NCBI GenBank assembly: GCA_016464825.1
Contig: JAEKNQ010000036.1
Span: forward strand, 1 to 64,000
Direction: 5' to 3'
DNA from: Candidatus Dormiibacter inghamiae
GTDB taxonomy: Bacteria > Chloroflexota > Dormibacteria > Dormibacterales > Dormibacteraceae
Length of the DNA stretch: 64,000 nt
The notes below the pieces were generated by a model. It saw only the letters and a list, made by a program, of their open reading frames with translations, searched no databases and was not told the origin of the DNA. The position numbers and the translations under genes are program-made. Below, one piece after another: positions 17,491 through 24,620 of the stretch (the stretch's first letter is position 1; the number at the start of each line of letters is the position of its first letter).

Positions 17491-18036
17491 ATGAGAATCC
17501 CGAACGACCCGGGCCAGAGCGGCGGTGGGCCATGGTCCGACCTCCTGCGACTTCAATCGGAATTCCAGGCAAGGCTTGCTGACGAGACTCTCCGCTACCT
17601 CCGCAGGCTGCAGGGCACGCTTGGACCGGCCGCGCCGGGCACGGTTGTAATGCCGGATAGCTCCCCGGAGCTGAAAGGCGCCGGGCTGCCCGGCGCAGCG
17701 CTCGAGTTGACCTTGGAAGTCGACAATCGGCAGCGCGTCCATTGTGTCGTCACCCCGATGCTCAGCCCCCTGGTCGGTGGCGGGGGTGCGACCTGGTTTC
17801 CCGAGGCTGACATGACGCCGCCGTCGCTCCTGGTGGCCCCCCGCGAGGCCGGCTCGCTGGTACTTCGTGTCAAGATCCCGGCGGAGCTGCCGCTGGGCAG
17901 CTACAGAGGAAGCCTGCTTCTCCATGGGTTTCGCGAAGGCGGCCTTCCGGTGGTTCTGACCATCGGCGAGCAACCGGCGGCCAGCAAGCCCCGGCGCATG
18001 CGCCTGCGCCCGCCCACCCCCCGCGCGGCCGGCTAG
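17491..18036 (+). CDS. unknown protein with helical N-terminus and beta-sandwich domain
   Basis: This 181-residue protein begins nine bases after the polyprenyl synthase gene with GAGG before the ATG. Residues ~15-47 form an amphipathic helix (WSDLLRLQSEFQARLADETL); residues ~60-165 are beta-rich and end in the motif PAELPLGSYRGSLLLHGFRE followed by a strand. A Lys/Arg-rich tail closes it. The 'P-x-G-x-Y-R-G-x-L' motif recurs in the genes at 20609 and 22043 and more weakly at 21367, so these share a domain that resembles an Ig-like sandwich. No signal peptide. Function unknown. Confidence 0.75.
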   Translation: MRIPNDPGQSGGGPWSDLLRLQSEFQARLADETLRYLRRLQGTLGPAAPGTVVMPDSSPELKGAGLPGAALELTLEVDNRQRVHCVVTPMLSPLVGGGGATWFPEADMTPPSLLVAPREAGSLVLRVKIPAELPLGSYRGSLLLHGFREGGLPVVLTIGEQPAASKPRRMRLRPPTPRAAG

Positions 18037-18037
18037 C

Positions 18038-18616
18038 GTGCCTCCGTCGACGGCCGGCCGCGTGCGCTTGGTGGACGCCGCCGAGCAGACCGGACGGACC
18101 ACTGCGACTCTTCTGGCTTCCCTCACCGCGAGGCTGGGCAGCCTCTTTCTCGTCTCCGGGGCTGATGGGATCGGCTCGATCGCCGCCGGCCTTGCAGCAC
18201 TGGGAAGGCAGGTGGCCGGCACGGTTGAGGGTGCCAGGCTTGGGAAGGCGATCGAGGCGGGGCGGGCAGGGGCTAACGGAGACCTTCTGTGGTCGGAGCT
18301 GAGGATCGAGGAGTGGCTTTCGACCCTGCCCCCGAGCCCAGTCCTCGACCAGCTTCGGAACGACTTTGCTCTGCTCCTCGCTACCGATGTCGAACAGACC
18401 CTGGAGCTGTTGCCCATCCCCAGCGAGGTCGCCGGGATCGGGGCCGATCAGGCGGAGCAGGTACGCTTCGTCGACTACCTGGTCGGCCTTTGGGCGTTCT
18501 CGGCCGAAGTGGTCCGAGCCGTCGAGCTGCTGGCCGGCCCGACACTGGCTCCGCCCGGTTCCGTCTACACCGACAGGGCCCCGGACGAGGGACCGGAGGG
18601 ATCGCTGCTTCGGTGA
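18038..18616 (+). CDS. unknown, mostly helical protein
   Basis: I do not recognise this 192-residue protein. Its start is GTG, one base after the preceding stop. The first half is Ala/Gly/Leu-rich with weakly hydrophobic helices (TTATLLASLTARLGSLFLVS, GSIAAGLAALGRQVAGTVEG) that could lie along a membrane or pack as a bundle. The second half has FVDYLVGLWAFSAEVVRAVE, another amphipathic helix. It overlaps the CrtC-like gene start by four bases, so the two are translated together, and it may be a partner or carrier for that protein. Confidence 0.7.
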   Translation: MPPSTAGRVRLVDAAEQTGRTTATLLASLTARLGSLFLVSGADGIGSIAAGLAALGRQVAGTVEGARLGKAIEAGRAGANGDLLWSELRIEEWLSTLPPSPVLDQLRNDFALLLATDVEQTLELLPIPSEVAGIGADQAEQVRFVDYLVGLWAFSAEVVRAVELLAGPTLAPPGSVYTDRAPDEGPEGSLLR

Positions 18617-19617
18617 TCCTCGGCGAGTGCCTGAGGCCGCCGTCCGCTCTCGAGCCCGAGGCTTATGCATACAAGGATTGGCTCCACCTGTGCGTGTTCG
18701 ACCCACAGTCCATGGTCATGGGCATCGTCAATGTCGCGCTTCAAGGCGCTCCCGCCGACGACCGCGCTCGGGCCAGCGGTCTTGCCCTGTTTCACCGGCC
18801 AGACGGGGGCTGGTTCGGAAACCTCGAGGTTTGCGGACTGCCCCGGGCGCAGGTCGGCGTCAGCAGCATTGCCCTGGAACAGGTGGCGATTGCGGTCGAC
18901 CCGCGGTCCGGCATGGTTTCGGCATCAGTCCGCCAGCCGGACGATCAGCTGGCCTTACAGCTCACGGCGCAACCTGCCGGGCCCGCTCTGCTGGTCGACC
19001 GAAAGATGCCATTGAGAGCCGGCTGGATCAGCTGGTATGCGGTCCCCCGCCTGACTCTAAGAGGCGAGGTTCGGATTGGCGCCGAGCGACTCGGGCTGGA
19101 GAACGCACAGGCTTATCACGACCATAACTGGGGCCGGTGGCTCTGGGGACAGGACGTTGCGTGGGAATGGGGCTGCTTCCGGGCCGCCGGTTCCGGTCCG
19201 AGCTTCGTGTTCTGGCGAATCTGCGACCGCGACCATCGCCGGTTCGGCTCACCTATGTTGAGCATCGTGATCGGCTCAGACCGCCGCAGCTTCCAGGGGG
19301 CGGCCGTGTCTGCCCACTGCCCCACACAGCCACCCAGCTTCCGTCTCCGCCGTCTGCCTGGCGCCATGGCGGCGCTGCACCAGGACCACGTCCGGCCGCG
19401 CCTTCCCAACGTGTTGCGGATCGAGGCCCGCGATGGGCTTGGACACGTAGCTCTCGAGTTCCGTCCCCGTGCCGGCGCTCAGCTCATCACCGCCGAGCCC
19501 ACCACGCGCGGCTACGGCTTCATCCACGAACTGGTGGGCGAGTTCCAGTCTGAGGGCAATGTTGATGGGCGAGGCTTCGCGGCCTCTGGACTTGGCATAT
19601 TCGAGTACGTGACCTGA
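18613..19617 (+). CDS. CrtC-like (carotenoid 1,2-hydratase/AttH lipocalin-type) protein
   Basis: This 334-residue protein starts at a GTG that overlaps the previous stop. It has YAYKDWLHLCVFDPQSMVMG near the N-terminus and the family hallmark AYHDHNWGRWLWGQDVAWEWG around residues 167-186, which in carotenoid 1,2-hydratase and AttH proteins lines the lipocalin-like cavity. Known members hydrate isoprenoid end groups or act on other hydrophobic molecules. No other carotenoid genes are nearby, so the substrate may be the product of the polyprenyl synthase three genes upstream. The frame is open further upstream, but that part is a shadow of the 18038 gene. Confidence 0.8.
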   Translation: MILGECLRPPSALEPEAYAYKDWLHLCVFDPQSMVMGIVNVALQGAPADDRARASGLALFHRPDGGWFGNLEVCGLPRAQVGVSSIALEQVAIAVDPRSGMVSASVRQPDDQLALQLTAQPAGPALLVDRKMPLRAGWISWYAVPRLTLRGEVRIGAERLGLENAQAYHDHNWGRWLWGQDVAWEWGCFRAAGSGPSFVFWRICDRDHRRFGSPMLSIVIGSDRRSFQGAAVSAHCPTQPPSFRLRRLPGAMAALHQDHVRPRLPNVLRIEARDGLGHVALEFRPRAGAQLITAEPTTRGYGFIHELVGEFQSEGNVDGRGFAASGLGIFEYVT

Positions 19618-19620
19618 TTC

Positions 19621-20145
19621 ATGGCTGCTTCCGCCAGTCCCCGCTGCAGCACCCTGGCCGAATACTTGGCCGCTCTGGTCGCCGAACTGGAACGAACCGA
19701 CCCTATCGCCTATGAGCGAATGGGCCGCACGGTTGGCAAGCGGCGGGCGCGGATCGGGGTCGATGACGAGGCGGTGGACGTGGCACTCGGCGTCAGCGGC
19801 AGTCTCGAGGTTACGGCGGCGAAAGCGGATGCCCCGGTCGATGGAGAGGGGTATACGGATCGCGGGACTCTGCTCGACCTACTCAGCGGTTACCTCGAAG
19901 TCACCGAGGCCGTCACCCGCGGGCGTCTGACCGTTCGCGGGCAGGCCGGCGATGTGGTTCGCATCTTTCAGGCGATCGAGATCATCCTCGACGCATCGCC
20001 CCGTGCACCCGGACTCCAGGGTTTGTCCGATGATTTCAAGTTCGACTGCCGCCGGGAAGAGCGTTTTCGAGTCCAGCCTGCGGCTGCTTTCGCCGGCTCG
20101 GAGATGGTTCTTCTGGCCCGTCTGGGACTCCTCGGCTCAACTTGA
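19621..20145 (+). CDS. SCP2-like sterol-carrier domain protein (tentative)
   Basis: This 174-residue protein begins three bases after the CrtC-like gene. Residues ~5-40 are helical (TLAEYLAALVAELERTDPIA); residues ~40-115 have a beta-rich core followed by TRGRLTVRGQAGDVVRIFQA, the 'G-x-L-x-V-x-G-x-x-x-x-x-x-x-F' ending typical of SCP2-like domains that bind lipids. The C-terminal part (DDFKFDCRREERFRVQPAAA) is not diagnostic. In a cluster with polyprenyl synthase and CrtC-like genes, a lipid- or isoprenoid-carrier role is plausible. The assignment rests on pattern only. Confidence 0.6.
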   Translation: MAASASPRCSTLAEYLAALVAELERTDPIAYERMGRTVGKRRARIGVDDEAVDVALGVSGSLEVTAAKADAPVDGEGYTDRGTLLDLLSGYLEVTEAVTRGRLTVRGQAGDVVRIFQAIEIILDASPRAPGLQGLSDDFKFDCRREERFRVQPAAAFAGSEMVLLARLGLLGST

Positions 20146-20199
20146 CGCCCGCCTCGACCGGGTGGGATCATCGCAATGTAACGTAGGAGGCGCGATAAC

Positions 20200-20616
20200 A
20201 TGGGCTCGACGGACGTCACTCTCAAACCACAGCCGCTGAGGGTCAGTGTTGACAAGGTCGGTGCAGTCGGGCCAGTGTCCATCGACGGCATCCCCGACAC
20301 CTTCCACATCGATATCGACAAGGTCCCGAAGATCCTCATCGGAGTCGATCCGGTCCACGTCGCTGTAGACAGCATTCCAAAGATCTTCCTGGGAATCGAC
20401 CCACTCGATCTTTCGCTCCGCATAAAAGAGTTCCCCTCGATTCGCGGCCATTTGCCGGCTGACTTCTCGGTCGGGATCTCAGTGATGGGAATGGAGCTTC
20501 TCTGCCTGCGACTTTGCGGCGAAGCTCAGATCATCACCGAACCGTACGAGCCAAACCCGTGCGAGGTCTGCGGCCGGGTCCACGCCGACGGTCAGGGCCA
20601 AGGCACTCATGGCTAG
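20200..20616 (+). CDS. unknown protein with internal beta repeats and a Cys-containing end
   Basis: This 138-residue protein has a clear AGGAGG site ten bases before its ATG. Residues ~20-70 are a run of short amphipathic repeats built on 'D-x-(V/I)-P-K-I-x-x-G-(V/I)-D-P' (IDKVPKILIGVDP, VDSIPKIFLGIDP), then LRIKEFPSIRGHLPADFSVG. The C-terminal part contains five cysteines, including CLRLC and PCEVCGRVH, a possible metal site. The regular repeat suggests a beta-solenoid or stacked hairpins. The stop overlaps the next start by eight bases. No family is recognised. Confidence 0.72.
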   Translation: MGSTDVTLKPQPLRVSVDKVGAVGPVSIDGIPDTFHIDIDKVPKILIGVDPVHVAVDSIPKIFLGIDPLDLSLRIKEFPSIRGHLPADFSVGISVMGMELLCLRLCGEAQIITEPYEPNPCEVCGRVHADGQGQGTHG

Positions 20617-21370
20617 TGAGATGAAACGCAACAGTGCCCGGGGTGGATCCGCCAGACAGGTTGCGCTCGAGCTCCGAGGCCAGCCGAACGAGCTCACCGG
20701 CTTCTTCCGCCCGGCGCGGCCGCTTGCGGTCTTCTGCCCCCTGGAGTCGGATCTGCCGATGATGGAGGGAAATCGTCGACTGGTTGCCCAGGCCGTTCCG
20801 GCGGGCGCAAACGGGCTCACCTGGGTCTCGGTGGCTGTCCCGGACTCGACACCTCCCGGCACCTACCGTGGCGTGCTTCGCTCTGGCGACCTCGCTCAAC
20901 CCGTCGAGATCGAGGTGGATCCGCTTGCGCAGGTCCGGCTGTTGCCGCCGGGGGTCGAGGCCGAGGCGTCCCGAGGCGGAGAGCTGGCGATCCAGGTTCA
21001 GCTCGTCAACATCGGCAATGTCTACGTGGAGGTGGCGGCAGGTAGTGCCATAGAGCTCGAGGACTCGACCGGATTTGCTCGGGCGCTTCGCCGGGCGGCG
21101 AGTGCACGGCCGGAGATGGGCGAGCGGCCCCTCGAACTGGCCGGTGAGGAGTTTGCCGCCAGTCGGGGCGGTGTGGGACGTCTGCGCGTTGCCGAAGGCT
21201 CGGGGCGCCTAAAGCCCGGGGAGGTGCGGCGGGTGCGCGCCACGCTCGCGGTTCCAGACGACCTTCGACCCGGCCGCGTCTACTCGGGATCCTGGGAGCT
21301 GGCCGGAACCAGTTTCTCACTGAGCATCAAGGTTCGCACGGCCGGCAAGGGGGCACCCAGCAAGAAATGA
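20609..21370 (+). CDS. unknown protein with two beta-sandwich domains
   Basis: This 253-residue protein shows two copies of the cluster's beta-sandwich domain. The first ends with VAVPDSTPPGTYRGVLRSGD and a strand; the second spans VQLVNIGNVYVEVAAG to VPDDLRPGRVYSGSWELAG, then FSLSIKV. The layout (a 'x-N-x-G-N' strand, then 'P-x-G-x-Y-x-G') is that of Ig-like/COG1470-type domains, which are usually extracellular, yet no signal peptide is present. Starts and stops overlap both neighbours. Function unknown; scaffold or coat roles fit the repeated fold. Confidence 0.75.
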   Translation: MASEMKRNSARGGSARQVALELRGQPNELTGFFRPARPLAVFCPLESDLPMMEGNRRLVAQAVPAGANGLTWVSVAVPDSTPPGTYRGVLRSGDLAQPVEIEVDPLAQVRLLPPGVEAEASRGGELAIQVQLVNIGNVYVEVAAGSAIELEDSTGFARALRRAASARPEMGERPLELAGEEFAASRGGVGRLRVAEGSGRLKPGEVRRVRATLAVPDDLRPGRVYSGSWELAGTSFSLSIKVRTAGKGAPSKK

Positions 21371-21987
21371 GCACCACGCGGACAGGCAGCGCACCGCGGG
21401 AGATGGAGGACGCCGTCAGAGACCTTACCGACATTGTCGAGGACGGGATCGAGCTCGCCTTCCGGCTTCTCGGCTCTGTCGCCAAGGGTCCCGTAATTGT
21501 TGTCGAGCGTATGCGTGAACAGGCGCCAGGAGGGCTGTTCAAGCGCGCCGGTTGCGGCTGTGACATCCCTCCGCCCTGCTGGATGCCGGCCAGTCTCGGC
21601 GAACTGACCGACCACGCCTGTGCCGGGGGGACCGCGATAGTACGCTTCCGCGTGACCAACTGCGGCGCCGAGCAGAGGCAGGTTCGCCTGGAGGCTGTCA
21701 GCCCCGGCCACGCGGTTCAAGTCACGGGTAGCCCTAAAAACCTGGGACCCATGGAACGGGCCGTCCTCTCCGCTTCGATTGCCATCCCGGCTGATGCTGA
21801 CGATGAGAGTCGTTACCAGATCCTGCTTTGGGTCCGGGGCTGTCGAGACCACTTTCTGCGCTGGACGGTGAAGGTCGGCAGGCGGGGGGCGGAATGCTGC
21901 CACGAGCTCGACGTGGAGGACTGCCCGGACCTCATTCATCACTGGTACGACCACTTCTATTGCGAGCACAAGTGCCACGGAGGCTGA
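21367..21987 (+). CDS. unknown Cys/His-rich protein with N-terminal helix and beta-sandwich
   Basis: This 206-residue protein starts with an ATGA overlap. Residues ~10-55 form a long amphipathic helix (MEDAVRDLTDIVEDGIELAF, then RLLGSVAKGPVIVVERM). A middle GCGCDIPPPCW may bind metal. Residues ~85-165 carry the domain shared with neighbours (VRFRVTNCGAEQRQVRLEAV through YQILLWVRGC). The end is unusually rich in Cys and His (ECCHELDVEDCPDLIHHWYD, HFYCEHKCHGG), suggesting a metal or cofactor site. No export signal. No family recognised. Confidence 0.75.
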   Translation: MSTTRTGSAPREMEDAVRDLTDIVEDGIELAFRLLGSVAKGPVIVVERMREQAPGGLFKRAGCGCDIPPPCWMPASLGELTDHACAGGTAIVRFRVTNCGAEQRQVRLEAVSPGHAVQVTGSPKNLGPMERAVLSASIAIPADADDESRYQILLWVRGCRDHFLRWTVKVGRRGAECCHELDVEDCPDLIHHWYDHFYCEHKCHGG

Positions 21988-22042
21988 AAGGCTGAGCTCG
22001 CCCCACAGTGTCACGACCGGGCTGGAGGCGACGCTCCGCAGG

Positions 22043-22633
22043 GTGATGGAGGCCAACTTCAGCTACTACCGCGGCCTCTCTCGCCTCACCGCCGACTACC
22101 TGGGAGCCGTCTCCGGGACCTTGGAGATGCTTAAGCTGCCGGTCAGGCTTCCGCGCGTTGGGGGTCCGGCGGCCGTGCCTGCTTCGGAACCGTTGGCCAG
22201 CGTCGCCTCGCCGCCAGAAGCGCATGCGCCGGCCGGGCCTGCGATGGTACTCGAGGGTGAGGCCGGCGCGCGAGCACTGGGCGTGTTCCTGGTCGAGAAC
22301 AGACTCCAGCATCGCGTTTCGGCGCCGATCTTAGCGTCGGCTTTCGGCGACCCCAATGGTCGCGAGGTCCGGCCCGGGCTTGCTTTCGAGCCCGAAGTCG
22401 TCACTCTGGAGCCGGCGGAGCAGTTGCTTGTCAGGGTGGTCGCGGTCATCGATCAGCAGCTGGAGCCCGAGGTCGACTATCGCGGGGAGCTCACCATCCC
22501 TGGGCTCTCGGGGAACCGGGTCATGCTGGTCTTACGCCGGCGAGTGGCTCCTGGCTCCGGCTCGCCGCCCCGGCGCCCCCGGCGCGCCACCGCGGGCAGA
22601 CGTACGTCCAAGAGACCAACCCTCCGGGACTGA
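22043..22633 (+). CDS. unknown protein with N-terminal helix and beta-sandwich domain
   Basis: This 196-residue protein opens with an amphipathic helix (MEANFSYYRGLSRLTADYLG), a Pro/Ala-rich linker at ~45-70 and then a beta domain ending PEVDYRGELTIPG plus a final strand (NRVMLVLRRRV), the same 'Y-R-G-x-L' motif seen in two neighbours. An Arg/Pro-rich basic tail closes it. The GTG at 22043 is the first ordinary start, but helix-like sequence continues upstream in frame to about 21992 (CTG), so the real N-terminus may be longer. The stop overlaps the methyltransferase start. Confidence 0.72.
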   Translation: MMEANFSYYRGLSRLTADYLGAVSGTLEMLKLPVRLPRVGGPAAVPASEPLASVASPPEAHAPAGPAMVLEGEAGARALGVFLVENRLQHRVSAPILASAFGDPNGREVRPGLAFEPEVVTLEPAEQLLVRVVAVIDQQLEPEVDYRGELTIPGLSGNRVMLVLRRRVAPGSGSPPRRPRRATAGRRTSKRPTLRD

Positions 22634-23472
22634 TGGCGACGGGCGCCGGTGGCGCGGAAGCCCTGCTAGTCGGGGCGATGTGGTGGTATGCGACAACCGT
22701 TCTACAGCCGGCACGCGCACTAAAACGGAGCGGCCTTGCGCCATCAGGAGCAGTGGTCGGAACGCTTCCGGTCGGCAGCGAAGGCGGCGGCCTCGGACCT
22801 CTTTTCTCCCGGCGGCATCCAGAGCCGGTGCTGCTGGGCCGGGAGACGAAGCACGACCATTTGGTCCAGGAGTTCGATCGAATGGCCGAGATCTACCAGG
22901 TATACGTGCAGCCGTTCTCGGGTCCCATTTTCGAGGAAGGGCTGGAGGCGATGACGCCTTATCTTCAACCGGACTCCCGGGTCATGGACGCAGGTTGCGG
23001 GCCCGGACGGGAGCTCCAGCGCGTGGCGCGATTACTGCCCATGGGCGAGGTGGTGGGAGTTGACCTGGCCCCGGGCATGGTGATCACAGCTCACGAGTCC
23101 GCCCGGGCTCATGGCCTCGACAACTGCGCCTTCTTCCAGGCCGACGTCGGGGACCTGTCGAAAGCGTTCAGAGGTCGGTTCGACCTTGTCTACAGTTGCC
23201 TTGCCCACCATCACTACCCGGATCCCGAGGCTGCCACCGCATCAGTTCTCGGTTGCCTGCGACCGGGCGGCGTCTACTGCGTGATCGACCCAGGACCGGC
23301 TTGGTTCAACGCCATGAGCGCACCGCTATCCCGGCTGGCCGATCCTGGCTGGGTCGGATTCCACACGCCGGATGAATTCTGCGAGCTCTTCTTGGGAACA
23401 GGCTTCACACGCGCCGCTTGGCTGGAGTTGTTGCCAGGTTTTGGCCTGGCTGTCGGCCAGGCTCCCACCTAA
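22633..23472 (+). CDS. SAM-dependent class I methyltransferase
   Basis: This 279-residue protein has a Rossmann methyltransferase domain from about residue 80. It shows motif I VMDAGCGPGRE, the acidic end of strand 2 VGVDLAPGMV, FFQADVGDLSKAF and motif IV FDLVYSCLAHHHYPDPE, then LGCLRPGGVYCVIDPG, as in UbiE/ubiquinone-type enzymes. The first ~75 residues are an unusual extension with a hydrophobic helix (ALLVGAMWWYATTVLQPARA). This may anchor the enzyme at the membrane or to the helical partners in the cluster. As last gene after polyprenyl synthase and CrtC-like genes it may methylate an isoprenoid product. A hairpin follows eight bases after the stop. Confidence 0.88.
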   Translation: MATGAGGAEALLVGAMWWYATTVLQPARALKRSGLAPSGAVVGTLPVGSEGGGLGPLFSRRHPEPVLLGRETKHDHLVQEFDRMAEIYQVYVQPFSGPIFEEGLEAMTPYLQPDSRVMDAGCGPGRELQRVARLLPMGEVVGVDLAPGMVITAHESARAHGLDNCAFFQADVGDLSKAFRGRFDLVYSCLAHHHYPDPEAATASVLGCLRPGGVYCVIDPGPAWFNAMSAPLSRLADPGWVGFHTPDEFCELFLGTGFTRAAWLELLPGFGLAVGQAPT

Positions 23473-23479
23473 GCCGGGA

Positions 23480-23504
23480 CTAGTTGCCTGGTACAGGCAA
23501 CTAG
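23480..23504 (+). terminator. hairpin ending the isoprenoid-type cluster
   Basis: A perfect 11-bp stem (CTAGTTGCCTG / CAGGCAACTAG) with a 3-base loop begins 8 bases after the methyltransferase stop. There is no T-run, so termination would not be of the classical intrinsic kind; the site is also a near-perfect palindrome and could bind a protein. Confidence 0.6.
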
Positions 23505-23671
23505 GGATGCCGCTACTGTTGCCGCGCACTTCAGCAGCGAACCGTTTTCCGGCTGAGGCCAAGTAGCCGTCCGACAGCGGCCGGGTGCTCCCCGAGGCAG
23601 CCATCAACACTGACTCTGGTTCACGATCCCGGAACCGCGTCCAGTGTCTCCCTGATGCAAGGAGGTTGCTC

Positions 23672-23930
23672 ATGAGCCACGGCGAAGTAGATGCTGGCCA
23701 GGTGATTCGGGACACTGCCTGGCCGGCGAGAACGGGTCGGGTAAGTCACTGCCCGCAGATGGTGGGGAAGAGCTGGCCGCGGCTTTGAACGGTGCGGCGC
23801 AGGCTGCGGCCGAGGCAACCTGCACCAGTCGCGCCACTACTCGCTCTACCTGGCCCTTCAGCTAAAGGCGCGGATGGAAGGAATTCAGACACCGGTCTAC
23901 GGGCTCCAGAAAGTCCACCACCTGAGCTGA
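23672..23930 (+). pseudogene. frameshifted small gene of unknown family
   Basis: A good AAGGAGG site precedes the ATG at 23672, which opens MSHGEVDAGQVIRDTAWPAR. After one shift the sequence reads DGGEELAAALNGAAQAAAEA, and after another NLHQSRHYSLYLALQLKARM followed by EGIQTPVYGLQKVHHLS and a stop at 23928-23930. The three parts join in order with no overlap and would give a soluble, partly helical protein of about 85 residues. At least two frameshifts (real or sequencing errors) break it. No family is recognised. Confidence 0.5.
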
Positions 23931-23983
23931 GCGGAGCCGCTATAGCCTCGGGCTAGCTCCCGCAGGGCGTGTGCGCGTCCCGA

Positions 23984-24328
23984 TTATGTTGATCGGGGCT
24001 CAAATGCGGCGACGAGTCGGGAGGGGGCCACGAACCGCCAGGCCGCCGTGAGCAGCTCCGCGAGTTCCTCGCGCCGGATTGCGGTGAGCCTGATGAGCAC
24101 AGCCGGGTAACCGTCGTAGTGCGGCATGGTGAAGTAGATGTCAGGCCGAGTCTGGATTAAGTACTCCTTGTCGTCAAGGTCGATCCTGACAACCAGTACG
24201 TCCCCCTCCTCGCGGAGCCTCGCGATCATCCTTTTGCGGATCTTGAACGACGGTGTGCCATAAGAGGCGGTCTCGACAACCTCGGGCAGCTTCAACGCGA
24301 GGTCGCGCACCATCTGGAAGGTCACCAC
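23984..24328 (-). CDS. MmcQ/YjbR-like protein
   Basis: This 114-residue protein matches the CyaY-like fold of the MmcQ/YjbR family. It opens VRDLALKLPEVVETASYGTP, then SFKIRKRMIARLREEGDVLV, EYLIQTRPDIYFTMPHYDGY and a last helix with ELAELLTAAWRFVAPSRLV. Length, the 'LP.V.E...G.PSF.V..K' opening and the 'P.Y.G....V' segment are typical. The family is often annotated as DNA-binding, with little evidence. It stands alone between a decayed gene and the NmrA-type gene. Confidence 0.88.
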   Translation of the reverse strand: MVTFQMVRDLALKLPEVVETASYGTPSFKIRKRMIARLREEGDVLVVRIDLDDKEYLIQTRPDIYFTMPHYDGYPAVLIRLTAIRREELAELLTAAWRFVAPSRLVAAFEPRST

Positions 24329-24620
24329 AGCCGCTTCAGATTAGGGCTGGGCTCGTCGGTGAGCACTCCGGAGCGGACCGGGGAAGGGCTGGGCGCCTCC
24401 GCGGGTCGGCTTGCCGGCTCTGGTCGTGCCGAGGCCTGCCGATGCTACCGCCGGCGTATCGTAGGCACGGCCAATGTAGTGGGCACAATCCTCATGGTGG
24501 CGACCCTGAAGAGTTTGGTCGGCCGTGGGTTGGCGGCGCTCAGCCTGCTTCCACGCCGTGATGCAGTCGTTGGACTGTATGCGCTGACTGAATCCACCCA
24601 CTGATAAAGGAGCAACTGCT
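24329..24620. other. intergenic region, no gene seen
   Basis: The space between the divergent MmcQ-like and NmrA-like genes contains open frames on both strands, but none has protein-like composition or a ribosome-binding site. It should carry the promoters of both genes; no consensus-like pair stands out. Confidence 0.4.

Noticed and set aside
24359-24604. An 81-residue open frame before the NmrA-like gene
   Set aside because: No ribosome-binding site, GTG start, Arg/Gly/Ser-rich first half; no support as a gene.
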